A DNA stretch of 15,616 nt. It comes from an uncultured Eubacteriaceae bacterium (lineage in GTDB: Bacteria > Bacillota > Clostridia > Eubacteriales > Eubacteriaceae). Below, one piece after another: positions 8,327 to 14,603 of the stretch (its first letter is position 1; the number at the start of each line of letters is the position of its first letter). The position numbers and the translations under genes were made by a program. The notes under the pieces were generated by a model, which did no database searches, was not told where the DNA came from, and saw only the letters and a program-made list of their open reading frames with translations. Where the stretch lies: assembly GCA_947630385.1 (NCBI GenBank), contig CANRHG010000027.1:1-15616 (forward strand). Direction: 5' to 3'.

Positions 8327-8900
8327 TTAACTGTTTAGGACAAACTTTGTAAATAAGCTGATTCTTAAAAAAGACGGATGAGATCCACAAATTGACAGAT
8401 TTTTTTGAGAATACCTAAAATCGTATTTTTGACTGTTTTGGTCCTTTTTAAGCCGCATTTCGGTTTGAAAATACTCCAAAACCATACAGAAAAAGTTGAC
8501 ATAGCGGCGGATGCGCTTGACGGTCTTGATTATGCGGGCTTGGACTTTCTTGTCCGTAATTGTTTCTAACGGGTCTTTATCGTCGAACCGGGCAAAGTAA
8601 TTAAGCTTTTTCATAATTTGGTTCTAAAACCGATAGTTGAACGTACCGGTTTCCAGCCTAATGTCCTTAAAACATTCTTCAATGCTGAAGCGGCATGAAT
8701 ACTGATGGATTACTTCTTTTTGGTTCTGATCAAGGTCTATTGAAGCTAGAATGAGCTAGTAACCGTTGACTTAAATCAAAACGAAAAGTAGCGATCGGTA
8801 GTAGTCTTGGCGCCACCCAAGCTTAATAAAAAAGTAGTAAACAATTTTTTTGCCGTACATTAGGATGTTTGCATTTTTTAAACGCGTCTTTTTTCTACGG
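8327..8900 (-). pseudogene. Decayed DDE transposase, C-terminal half
   Basis: Read downward on the minus strand, one frame gives, in order, ANILMYGKK, LGWRQDYYRSLLFVL, LILASIDLDQNQ, YSCRFSIEECFKDIRLETGT, FNYRF, MKKLNYFARFDDKDPLE and IRRYVNFFCMVLEYFQ. This is the typical C-terminal order of a family of IS transposases common in anaerobic Firmicutes: a strand region, RFxIEExFxxLK holding the catalytic Glu, then a conserved FxYxFW and a late helix. The frame is broken by at least four stops (near 8919, 8776, 8758 and 8620). The last, a TAG, stands where relatives have Trp. Only the last stretch (8327-8614) is free of stops. The family resemblance comes from memory of motif order, not from a search. 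Confidence 0.65.
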
Positions 8901-8946
8901 GAAGATCTGTAAACATGAAATTATAGACTGACGAATCTGTAAAAGT

Positions 8947-8966
8947 AAACTGACGAAAGATTTTCA
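8947..8966 (+). repeat. Imperfect inverted repeat, left arm, flanking the broken plus-strand gene
   Basis: TAAACTGACGAAAGATTTT here is matched in reverse complement by AAAATCCGTCAATTTA at about 9488-9505, with one 3-base gap and one mismatch. The pair encloses the plus-strand pseudogene. It may mark the ends of an inserted element or may be chance in AT-rich DNA. Confidence 0.3.
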
Positions 8967-8983
8967 AAGTTATAATTATGTAA

Positions 8984-9488
8984 ATCAAATGGCCTTATCA
9001 TTTTCAATTAAATCTGGAAAGCGACTATTTCACACTAATAGAGTTTTTTCAGGACTGTGTAGTGAATATTAAGGAACAATATCCGCTACTCGGGATAGAA
9101 AAAACAAAACAAATAATCCTGGAATACAAAATTAAGCCTCCACAGTTTAAGGAAAAAGAAATTGTGGTGACGAACAACTTTTTCATCATTTATGAAAAAG
9201 AGGGAAATTTCACTACGCTATCCGAAGCATAAAGCCGTCATTCGATCTCAGCACAAGATGAGTTTTGGGAAAACTGGCTATTGTAGAAGAATAGTAACGC
9301 AGAAGAGATTTTAATAACTGGAAAATCGTCACGGAAAAAGAGATCGATAAGAACACGGCAGAGAATAACAGAGAGGTTTACGCATTCCTAGACCTTCAAA
9401 AACGAGAACTCTTTAAAGATCACCGCGAAAGAAAATCGATGAACTGGCTGATTTAAAAAGGAGCTTTAATAGTCAGTTGAAGCGCTAA
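8984..9488 (+). pseudogene. Broken gene of unknown family
   Basis: Frame one (from about 8984) reads protein-like sequence: WPYHFQLNLESDYF, EFFQDCVVNIKEQYPLLG, FKEKEIVVTNNFFIIYEKEG. It has a TAA at 9230-9232, continues HSISAQDEFWENWLL, and has a TAG at 9284-9286. A frameshift near 9311 leads into NNWKIVTEKEIDKN and EVYAFLDLQKRELFKDHRE. A second near 9437 leads into DELADLKRSFNSQLKR and a stop at 9486-9488. The repaired product would be about 165 residues, soluble, and rich in charged residues at its end. No intact start was found. I do not recognise the family. It sits between two halves of an oppositely oriented transposase and decayed along with them. Confidence 0.55.
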
Positions 9489-9649
9489 AAATCCGTCAAT
9501 TTATTTTTGCAGGTTTGTTAGTTTATTATTTCCGGTTTACAAGTCTCTAATCTTAAGAAGATTTTACTTAACTTGAATTAAAAATATTAACTCTCGTTTA
9601 AGAAAGCTTTTATAGTCTCATAGTTTTCTTGAAAAAAATAAATTTTCAA

Positions 9650-10160
9650 CTAAAAAAGAGTAAGAGCTTCATAAGACTTACGTCTTTTTTACTGAAAGCT
9701 CTGACTTTTCCTTTTGGCCTGTATTTCTTTCTTAGTTAGAATATAGGCGACACAGTTGCTCTTAGCTCTCGTGATGATGTTCAACTGGATATTTTCGGTC
9801 TCGTTAAAGCCGTTCTTGAGGTTTAATGAGGTTTTCGCTTAGAAAATAGTCGTTAAGGACTAGATGAAAGTCCATCCCGAGCTTTAAAGTGATCCTATGG
9901 ATGTCATAAATGAGAACGGAGCAGTCTCAGACCCGGTAGATTAGAGTTCAGACCACAACTGTAGCGGTCCAGGTCCTGACGAGTTCGGAAAGCGAAAAGA
10001 TCATCAAAGAAAAAACTAGATGAGAGTTTTTCTTAATAAATGAGACAGGCCTAAAGATTACATAATCGAACCGATACCGTATTGGCCGGAGATGAGTATC
10101 AGTCCAATAATGATAGACTTTTTAAAAGAAGTTTTTCGGGTGAAATCGTTTTATAAAAAA
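9650..10160 (-). pseudogene. Decayed DDE transposase, N-terminal and middle part
   Basis: On the minus strand, switching frames several times, one can read ISGQYGIGSIM followed by SLGLSHLLRKTL, then SLSELVRTWTATVVV, DFHLVLNDYFLSENLI, and IQLNIITRAKSNCVAY up to YEALTLF at about 9652-9671. This matches the N-terminal order of the same transposase type whose C-terminal half lies at 8327-8900: an N-terminal GxxSIxRxLGL-like segment, a catalytic Asp in the DxYF region, and ITRxKxNxVAY. It stops just where the other half begins, with no overlap, so both were probably one gene of about 420-450 codons. Many stops and at least two frameshifts make it dead. Confidence 0.6.
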
Positions 10161-10174
10161 TATAAATAAGAGAA

Positions 10175-10290
10175 AGCATAATCCCCTTCTCACCGGACTT
10201 ATGCTATTATAACGGTGATAGCGAATCAAGTGTTTTTTAGCTAGTTTATTTTTAAATTATAACACTGTCAGGAGGCGCTATCTTTTTTAT
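10175..10290 (+). promoter_or_regulatory. Leader with nested inverted repeats before the C-GCAxxG-C-C gene
   Basis: Three inverted repeats lie in order: AGCATAA (10175-10181) with TTATGCT (10199-10205); GATAGCG (10217-10223) with CGCTATC (10276-10282); and, nested inside the second, AGTGTT (10229-10234) with AACACT (10261-10266). The outer CGCTATC is followed by TTTTTTATTT, as in an intrinsic terminator or attenuator. A TATAAC at 10258-10263 could instead be a -10 box. No known riboswitch class is recognised. Confidence 0.35.
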
Positions 10291-10350
10291 TTAAATTTCA
10301 CAAAATTTTTCGAGAACTTTTCACTCAAAAAATAAAGGAAATAATCTGAA

Positions 10351-10767
10351 ATGAAAGAAAAAGAAAAACTGGCGATGGAAGCTTACACGAACGGTTGTAA
10401 CTGTGCCCAAGCCGTTTTTTCGGCTTTTGCCGACGAAATGGATCTAACTCCCGAACAAGCCCGCCGTCTGATGGAAGCTTTTGGTGGAGGCGTTGGTGGC
10501 CTGCAAGAAGTTTGCGGCGCTTTTTCCGGCGCTAGTGCAGTCATCGGCTATTTAAATAGCGACGGGAGTAAAAATGCACAGACCAAAAAAGATACCTACG
10601 GCCGTATTCAAGAATCGGCGAAGCAATTTGAAGACAAATTCGGATCGTTGCGGTGTTACGATATTCTACACGGTAGCAAACCTGTGCACTTGGCCTGCGA
10701 AGACATCGTCAAAGAAGGCGTAGCGATCGTTGAAAGCTATTTACAAGACAATGACGGTACGATTTAA
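10351..10767 (+). CDS. C-GCAxxG-C-C family (redox-active-type) protein
   Basis: This 138-residue protein has the cysteine layout that names the family: NGCNCAQAVFSAF near residues 14-26, a glycine-rich turn GGGVGG, CGAFSGA at about residues 55-61, then two late cysteines in LRCYDIL and LACEDIV. The family is presumed to be redox-active or metal-binding, but its reaction is not established. AAGGA lies 13 bases before ATG 10351. The 3' end overlaps the next gene by 17 bases if that gene starts at ATG 10751, so the two are probably co-translated. The leader upstream holds inverted repeats that may control both. The protein looks intact and of normal length. Confidence 0.88.
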   Translation: MKEKEKLAMEAYTNGCNCAQAVFSAFADEMDLTPEQARRLMEAFGGGVGGLQEVCGAFSGASAVIGYLNSDGSKNAQTKKDTYGRIQESAKQFEDKFGSLRCYDILHGSKPVHLACEDIVKEGVAIVESYLQDNDGTI

Positions 10768-11428
10768 CGTGGGAAAAAAACTGGTCACGGTTGACGGGAT
10801 CAGCAAAAATAAAGTTCCGATCGTCTACATGAATTGGGTCTTCGATCAAGGAACGGAGATTTACCGCAAGTGCATTGAGGTTGGTTGTGACGAATTTACG
10901 CTTGTTACGGTCTCAAATCTGGACTGGGACAAAAACCTGGCACCCTGGTATACCCCAAAATCTTACCCGCCGGCCGCTTATTGTAACGGTGACGCCGACC
11001 AGTATCTGCAGCTATTTTTAAGCGACATTATACCGGAAACGTACGATTATCTGGAAACCGAACCCTTATATTCGGCCTGCGCTGGTTATTCACTGGCGGG
11101 ACTGTTTTCGATCTATGCGGCTTATAAAACGGATATGTTTGACCGCTTGGCCAGTGCTTCGGGATCGTTTTGGTTTCCCGGTTTTATCGATTATGTAAAA
11201 ACCCATGAGATGCTCAGCCATCCGTCAAAGATCTACTTTTCGCTCGGAAACCAGGAAGCACATAGCTCGGTAAAACAGTTCGATCCGGTCCAGAAAAACA
11301 CCGAGTGGTTGGCCAATTATTATAAGACAAAAGGGATCGAGACGACGTTTGTTCTTAATCCCGGAAATCATTATTTTGAACCCATCAAACGCATGGCCGA
11401 TGGGATCAAGTGGATGTTACAAAATTAA
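10751..11428 (+). CDS. Alpha/beta-hydrolase esterase (enterochelin esterase-like)
   Basis: The alpha/beta-hydrolase signature is clear. GYSLAGLFSIY carries the nucleophilic Ser (G-x-S-x-A-G), SGSFWFPGF follows, and NPGNHYF near the C-terminus carries the likely catalytic His. An earlier WDKNLAPWYTPK and a GDADQYLQLFLSDIIPE helix are typical of the small esterase D / enterochelin-esterase-like proteins of Firmicutes. It is cytoplasmic, since no signal peptide is seen. Hydrolysis of an ester is expected; the substrate is unknown, and a siderophore should not be assumed as no siderophore genes are visible. ATG 10751 gives 225 residues and is preferred; TTG 10730 would add seven. Neither has a strong Shine-Dalgarno, consistent with coupling to the overlapping upstream gene. 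Its stop codon overlaps that of the converging GNAT gene. Confidence 0.85.
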   Translation: MTVRFNVGKKLVTVDGISKNKVPIVYMNWVFDQGTEIYRKCIEVGCDEFTLVTVSNLDWDKNLAPWYTPKSYPPAAYCNGDADQYLQLFLSDIIPETYDYLETEPLYSACAGYSLAGLFSIYAAYKTDMFDRLASASGSFWFPGFIDYVKTHEMLSHPSKIYFSLGNQEAHSSVKQFDPVQKNTEWLANYYKTKGIETTFVLNPGNHYFEPIKRMADGIKWMLQN

Positions 11429-11883
11429 TTTAAAATCAAAAAGTCACGCATGGGAGAAAAACCGAGCTTACGGTACATCGGGTAAGCTTCTTCGGTCGAT
11501 TCGAGGTAGATCTTACCGACGTTCCTTTGCTTGGCTTTTTTTATGAGCGCTTTAACGATTTGACTGGCGATCCCCTTGTTTCGATGGCTCTTACGAACGT
11601 AGATGTTCATTAAATACGCGCAGTTTCCGCTAGGATTATCGGGCGAGGGGAGTTCGCTATATAGACAGGCACCGCCGCAACCGACGATTTCATCTTTTAT
11701 TTTTGCGAATAGTCCAAGGTAAGTGCTATCTTTTAAGGCTTTTTTGTAGTAATTGTAATTGTTTTCGTATAAAGCCTGCCTATCGTAAGGCTCATCTTCA
11801 AATACGACCGAGATGACTTCCATTCGCCATTTCATAAGTAGGTCGATCTCACTGGGGCCGGCTTCAATCAGTTCTAAATTCAT
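11425..11883 (-). CDS. GNAT-family N-acetyltransferase
   Basis: This 152-residue protein has the GNAT fold signature: the central strand YLMNIYVRKSHR leads into the acetyl-CoA pyrophosphate-binding loop RNKGIASQIV (R-x-x-G-x-A type), followed by the helix VKALIKKAKQRN, strand KIYLEST, and the typical end YPMYRKLGF. Such enzymes move an acyl group, usually acetyl, from CoA to an amine; the acceptor cannot be read from sequence. ATG 11883 overlaps the end of the adenylation gene by 20 bases, so it is the last gene of the azlC-azlD-adenylation operon. Acting on the amino acid activated or exported by its neighbours, or giving resistance to a product, is inference. No terminator is visible; its stop overlaps the stop of the esterase gene on the other strand. 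Confidence 0.9.
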   Translation of the reverse strand: MNLELIEAGPSEIDLLMKWRMEVISVVFEDEPYDRQALYENNYNYYKKALKDSTYLGLFAKIKDEIVGCGGACLYSELPSPDNPSGNCAYLMNIYVRKSHRNKGIASQIVKALIKKAKQRNVGKIYLESTEEAYPMYRKLGFSPMRDFLILN

Positions 11884-13336
11884 TATGTCTTACTTCTTCA
11901 TCGATTGCGTCGAAATTGATTTTTCCGTTTTCGTTTACCGGAAGGTCTTCTAAAACAATAAACTCTGTCGGGATCATGTAATCGGGTAAAAACTTCGAAA
12001 TTTTTTCTTTAAGTACTTCAATCCTCGCGTTTTTATCATCAAAAACGATATAGGCAACCATCCGGGGCTCACCCTCTGTAGTTATAGTCCGAACCGCCGC
12101 TTTTTTTACTTTTTCGTTTTGGCTTATGACGTTTTCCACTTCCATGGGCTCGACCCGTTTTCCTCTTACCATGATCTGGGCGTCTTTTCGGTTGACGAAC
12201 ACGATATTTCCATCGGGAAGTTCATAACCGAGATCCCCGCTACGAAAGGTCCTTTTACCGTTTTTTTCGGTAAAAGACTTGTTTTCTTCTAATCGGTCGC
12301 CGTAATAACCTTTTGATACTCCCTTACCGCTGATACAGATCTCACCGATAATACCGGGTTTTACCGGCTTTAAATCCTCGTCCAAAATTTCAATCTTGCT
12401 TCCCTTTACGGCTTTTCCGATTGGAAATGATCCGTCCGGAAGCGGAGTTTGGCCGTTGCAACAAAAGTAAGCCGCGCAGACGGTCGTCTCAGACGGACCG
12501 TAAGTGTTATAAATTTTATAATCCCCGGTAAGATTTGAAATGTAGTTTTCACGAAGGACGTCCCCACCACTGATCAGTAGACGGATACTAGATGGTAGGG
12601 GAGCGTGATCGTTAAGATCGAGAAGAAGATAAGGAAATCCACTGATGATACTAACGTTCTTTTCCTCTATAAATTTAAGGAGTTTATCGAGATCGTTTCG
12701 GGTCTCTTCGGAAGGGATCGCTAACGTCATCCCGGAAAGAAGCGCGGAAAAAACTTCTTCGACAAATATGTCGAAGGTACAGACCGAGTACTGAAGCATG
12801 ACATCCGAGGCTTGCGGTTTAAATTCGTTAGCGAAAGCTTCAATGTAACTCGTAACGTTCCGGTTTAGAACGGAAACTCCTTTAGGACGGCCGGTCGATC
12901 CGGAAGTATATAAAATGTAAGCCAGATCTTCCGCCGTTGCGGCTGGCTTGATCTTTTTTCCACTTGGTTTTAAATTGCTATCGACTTGAATGATCGGGTA
13001 ATTCCCAGACTTTCGGGTTAGGGTTTTATCGGTCAAGACGAGTTCGACCTGCGAGTCGTCTAAGATAAATTTGGTCCGCTCTTGTGGAAACGAAGGTTCG
13101 ACCGGAACGTAAGCGGCTCCGGTTTTTAAGACGGCTAAAATGGCCGCGATCATCTCAATAGAATGATCCATGATGACCCCAACCCGCTTTATATCCCTTG
13201 GTAAAATTTCGACAATGGCGTCGACCAGCGAAAGTAGTTCTTTACGTGTCAAAGACCTCTTTTCGTCAGTAACCGCTACCGCGTTTGGATTTTTTCTAAC
13301 CTGTTCTTCAAATACCTCAATAATAGCTTTATTCAT
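11864..13336 (-). CDS. Stand-alone amino-acid adenylation protein (NRPS A-domain type)
   Basis: A complete adenylation domain of 490 residues with no carrier, condensation or release domain attached. All core motifs are present: LKTGAAYVPVEP, LAYILYTSGSTGRPKG, YNTYGPSET, GEICISGKGVSKGYY, FRSGDLGYE, a degenerate A8 with QIMVRGKRVEPMEVE, and VNENGKIN with the catalytic Lys. It activates an amino acid as its AMP ester and should load it on a carrier. By hand alignment the pocket reads D-I-E-S-I-G-T-V-C-K, close to lysine codes as I recall them (DAESIGSV-K type). It is not a clear DltA match: the FDIFVEEVF region differs. ATG 13336 gives the family-like start MNKAIIEVFEEQ. GTG 13363 would add nine residues and overlap the azlD stop (GTGA), so coupling is likely either way. 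Confidence 0.9.
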   Translation of the reverse strand: MNKAIIEVFEEQVRKNPNAVAVTDEKRSLTRKELLSLVDAIVEILPRDIKRVGVIMDHSIEMIAAILAVLKTGAAYVPVEPSFPQERTKFILDDSQVELVLTDKTLTRKSGNYPIIQVDSNLKPSGKKIKPAATAEDLAYILYTSGSTGRPKGVSVLNRNVTSYIEAFANEFKPQASDVMLQYSVCTFDIFVEEVFSALLSGMTLAIPSEETRNDLDKLLKFIEEKNVSIISGFPYLLLDLNDHAPLPSSIRLLISGGDVLRENYISNLTGDYKIYNTYGPSETTVCAAYFCCNGQTPLPDGSFPIGKAVKGSKIEILDEDLKPVKPGIIGEICISGKGVSKGYYGDRLEENKSFTEKNGKRTFRSGDLGYELPDGNIVFVNRKDAQIMVRGKRVEPMEVENVISQNEKVKKAAVRTITTEGEPRMVAYIVFDDKNARIEVLKEKISKFLPDYMIPTEFIVLEDLPVNENGKINFDAIDEEVRHNEFRTD

Positions 13337-13359
13337 AATAAAAAATGAAGTTCGCAGAA

Positions 13360-13692
13360 TCACACGAAAACAACTTGGATCAGATACATATAGGTTACGG
13401 TCCCAAGCAGGATACTAAGCATCGTGCTTCTTTTAAGTAGAAAGGAAACGACCGTCACGAGCGCTCCAATTAATTCCGGTAGACCGTAAGGAAAGGAAAA
13501 AAACTGAGTATTTCTAAAACAATAAACGATGAGCATTCCGATGACGGCCATCGGCATGACCTTACTTAAGTATACCAGTACTTTTGGCGTTGGTTTATCG
13601 GGCGGAAAGAGCCAGGCCGGTCCCACCCGTAACAAAATCGTAATCACGCTGATCACGAGGATGATTAAAATGCTGTGGGTTTGGTCAATCAC
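13360..13692 (-). CDS. azlD: AzlD-type subunit of a branched-chain amino-acid exporter
   Basis: A 110-residue protein with about four membrane segments and the AzlD pattern: a first helix ILVISVITILLRVGP, then PKVLVYLSKVMPMAVIGMLIVYC, ELIGALVTVVSFLLKR and LSILLGTVTYMYLI. GTG 13692 is chosen over the upstream ATG because GGAGGAG lies a normal distance before it and the longer form would add a basic, unrelated head from inside azlC. The gene overlaps azlC by 8 bases (GTGATTGA), a standard coupling. AzlC and AzlD together form an amino-acid exporter in the inner membrane. Its stop meets the possible GTG of the adenylation gene (GTGA), tying export and amino-acid activation in one operon. Confidence 0.88.
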   Translation of the reverse strand: MIDQTHSILIILVISVITILLRVGPAWLFPPDKPTPKVLVYLSKVMPMAVIGMLIVYCFRNTQFFSFPYGLPELIGALVTVVSFLLKRSTMLSILLGTVTYMYLIQVVFV

Positions 13693-14398
13693 GGTTCTTC
13701 TCCTCCGGTGGTTTTTCAAGTTTTTTTCGAACAAAAAGTAGTCCCGCTAAGATCAGCAACATCGCCGGAAGCAGAAAATTTTCCGGTCCGAAAACGATCA
13801 GACACAGTAAGGCCGAACCGACTCCGATCACGGCGGGGGAGAATTCGTCGCTTGTGAGCAGTTGTTCAAGAAAGATTACGATAAACAACGCCGTCATCGC
13901 AAAATCCACGCCTTCGGTATTAAAAAGTGAAAAAGAACCGAGTAAGGCTCCGGTCATATCACCTAAAATCCAGTAACACTGGTTCATGATCGAAAGATCA
14001 AGATCGAACTGCGCTTTATTGACCTGAGGGTCTGGCGGAAGATTAACGAGCGCGTACGTTTCATCCGTTAAGGCGTAGAACAGGTAAGGCCGCGCCTTGC
14101 CCCGATCTTTATATTTATCGATCATAGAGATCGAGTAAAAAATGTGACGGCTGTGGATGAGCAAGGTGATGATTGCCGTGTCGAGGAGCGAAGCATGATT
14201 GGCTAAGAGCTCGACGGCCACAAACTGCATCGTTCCACCGTAAATAATAAGTCCCATGATCCCGGCCCAAATGAAGTTAAAGCCGGCATCGGCCATGAGA
14301 AGGCCAAAGGCCATCCCCATGAGTCCATATCCGGCCAAAGTCGGAAGGGAAGTTTCAAATGCTTTTTTTAAAGTATAAACGTCGGTTTTTTTATTCAT
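13685..14398 (-). CDS. azlC: AzlC-type large subunit of a branched-chain amino-acid exporter
   Basis: The 237-residue length is usual for AzlC. The N-terminal LPTLAGYGLMGMAFGLLMADAG, then GLIIYGGTMQFVAVELL, HSRHIFYSISMIDKY, YALTDETYAL and MNQCYWILGDMTGALLG, are the conserved AzlC segments. Hydrophobic helices run through to a short charged tail. With AzlD it exports branched-chain or related amino acids; in Bacillus subtilis this pair gives azaleucine resistance. Substrate range varies between species, so export of the amino acid or product handled by the downstream enzymes is possible but unproven. ATG 14398 has no clear Shine-Dalgarno. The gene heads the operon and sits only 8 bases from a 24-bp palindrome that probably controls it. 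Confidence 0.92.
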   Translation of the reverse strand: MNKKTDVYTLKKAFETSLPTLAGYGLMGMAFGLLMADAGFNFIWAGIMGLIIYGGTMQFVAVELLANHASLLDTAIITLLIHSRHIFYSISMIDKYKDRGKARPYLFYALTDETYALVNLPPDPQVNKAQFDLDLSIMNQCYWILGDMTGALLGSFSLFNTEGVDFAMTALFIVIFLEQLLTSDEFSPAVIGVGSALLCLIVFGPENFLLPAMLLILAGLLFVRKKLEKPPEEKNRD

Positions 14399-14406
14399 TT
14401 CAAAAA

Positions 14407-14430
14407 AACCATTACAAAATTGTAAAGGTT
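14407..14430. promoter_or_regulatory. 24-bp palindromic operator candidate between divergent genes
   Basis: The half-site AACCNTTACAA is repeated as TTGTAANGGTT after a 2-base centre; 20 of 24 positions are symmetric. It resembles dyads bound by MerR-type or other dimeric regulators. It lies between azlC and the -10 boxes, where a bound protein could block both directions. No regulator gene is in the window. Confidence 0.5.
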
Positions 14431-14441
14431 TACGTATAATA
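14412..14441. promoter_or_regulatory. Candidate divergent promoters with overlapping -10 boxes
   Basis: On the plus strand, TTACAA (14412-14417), 17 bases, then a perfect TATAAT (14435-14440). On the minus strand, TATTAT at 14441-14436 with a TTGAGT 15 bases upstream could serve azlC. The plus -35 is weak (3 of 6), so the plus promoter may need an activator. Confidence 0.4.
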
Positions 14442-14472
14442 TTAAGAGAGATTCTTACTCAAAACAACTTTT

Positions 14473-14508
14473 GCCGCTGCGGAAAACGTGGCGGCTTTCT
14501 TTTTTTTG
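14473..14508 (+). terminator. Rho-independent terminator or attenuator, plus-strand only
   Basis: GCCGCTGCG (14473-14481), loop GAAAA, CGTGGCGGC (14487-14495), then TTTCTTTTTTTT. The 9-bp stem holds two G-U pairs that become A-C mismatches on the other strand, so it works for plus-strand RNA. It lies about 33 bases after a TATAAT and 96 bases before the next gene. Confidence 0.7.
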
Positions 14509-14603
14509 ATTTCGATTTTTCTAAGAATTGATACAATAATCTATTATAATATTTTTTCGTTCCGATGGCGGAAGAAAAAGAAAATTAAAGGCAACGGTAA
14601 AAA

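Larger units (their letters stand above)
8309..10160. other. Decayed mobile-DNA region, no intact gene
   Basis: There is no intact gene over about 1.85 kb. By six-frame reading it holds the C-terminal half of a minus-strand transposase (8327-8900), a broken plus-strand gene (8984-9488), and the N-terminal half of the same kind of transposase (about 9650-10160), each with several stops and frameshifts. A weak terminator-like element (AAGAC-TTAC-GTCTT followed by T's, about 9678-9696) lies within it. Confidence 0.7.

Noticed and set aside
8928..8957. Short direct repeats ACTGACGAA as a CRISPR-like or tandem array
   Set aside because: Only two 9-base copies with no regular spacing.
10751..11428. 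Siderophore (enterobactin) esterase function
   Set aside because: Fold resemblance only; no siderophore synthesis or iron-uptake genes in the window.
11864..13363. DltA (D-alanine ligase for teichoic acids)
   Set aside because: Size fits, but the substrate-pocket region differs and no dltBCD genes are present.
13693..13734. Upstream ATG start for azlD
   Set aside because: GTG 13692 has GGAGGAG at proper spacing and overlaps the azlC stop; the longer head is basic and lies inside azlC.
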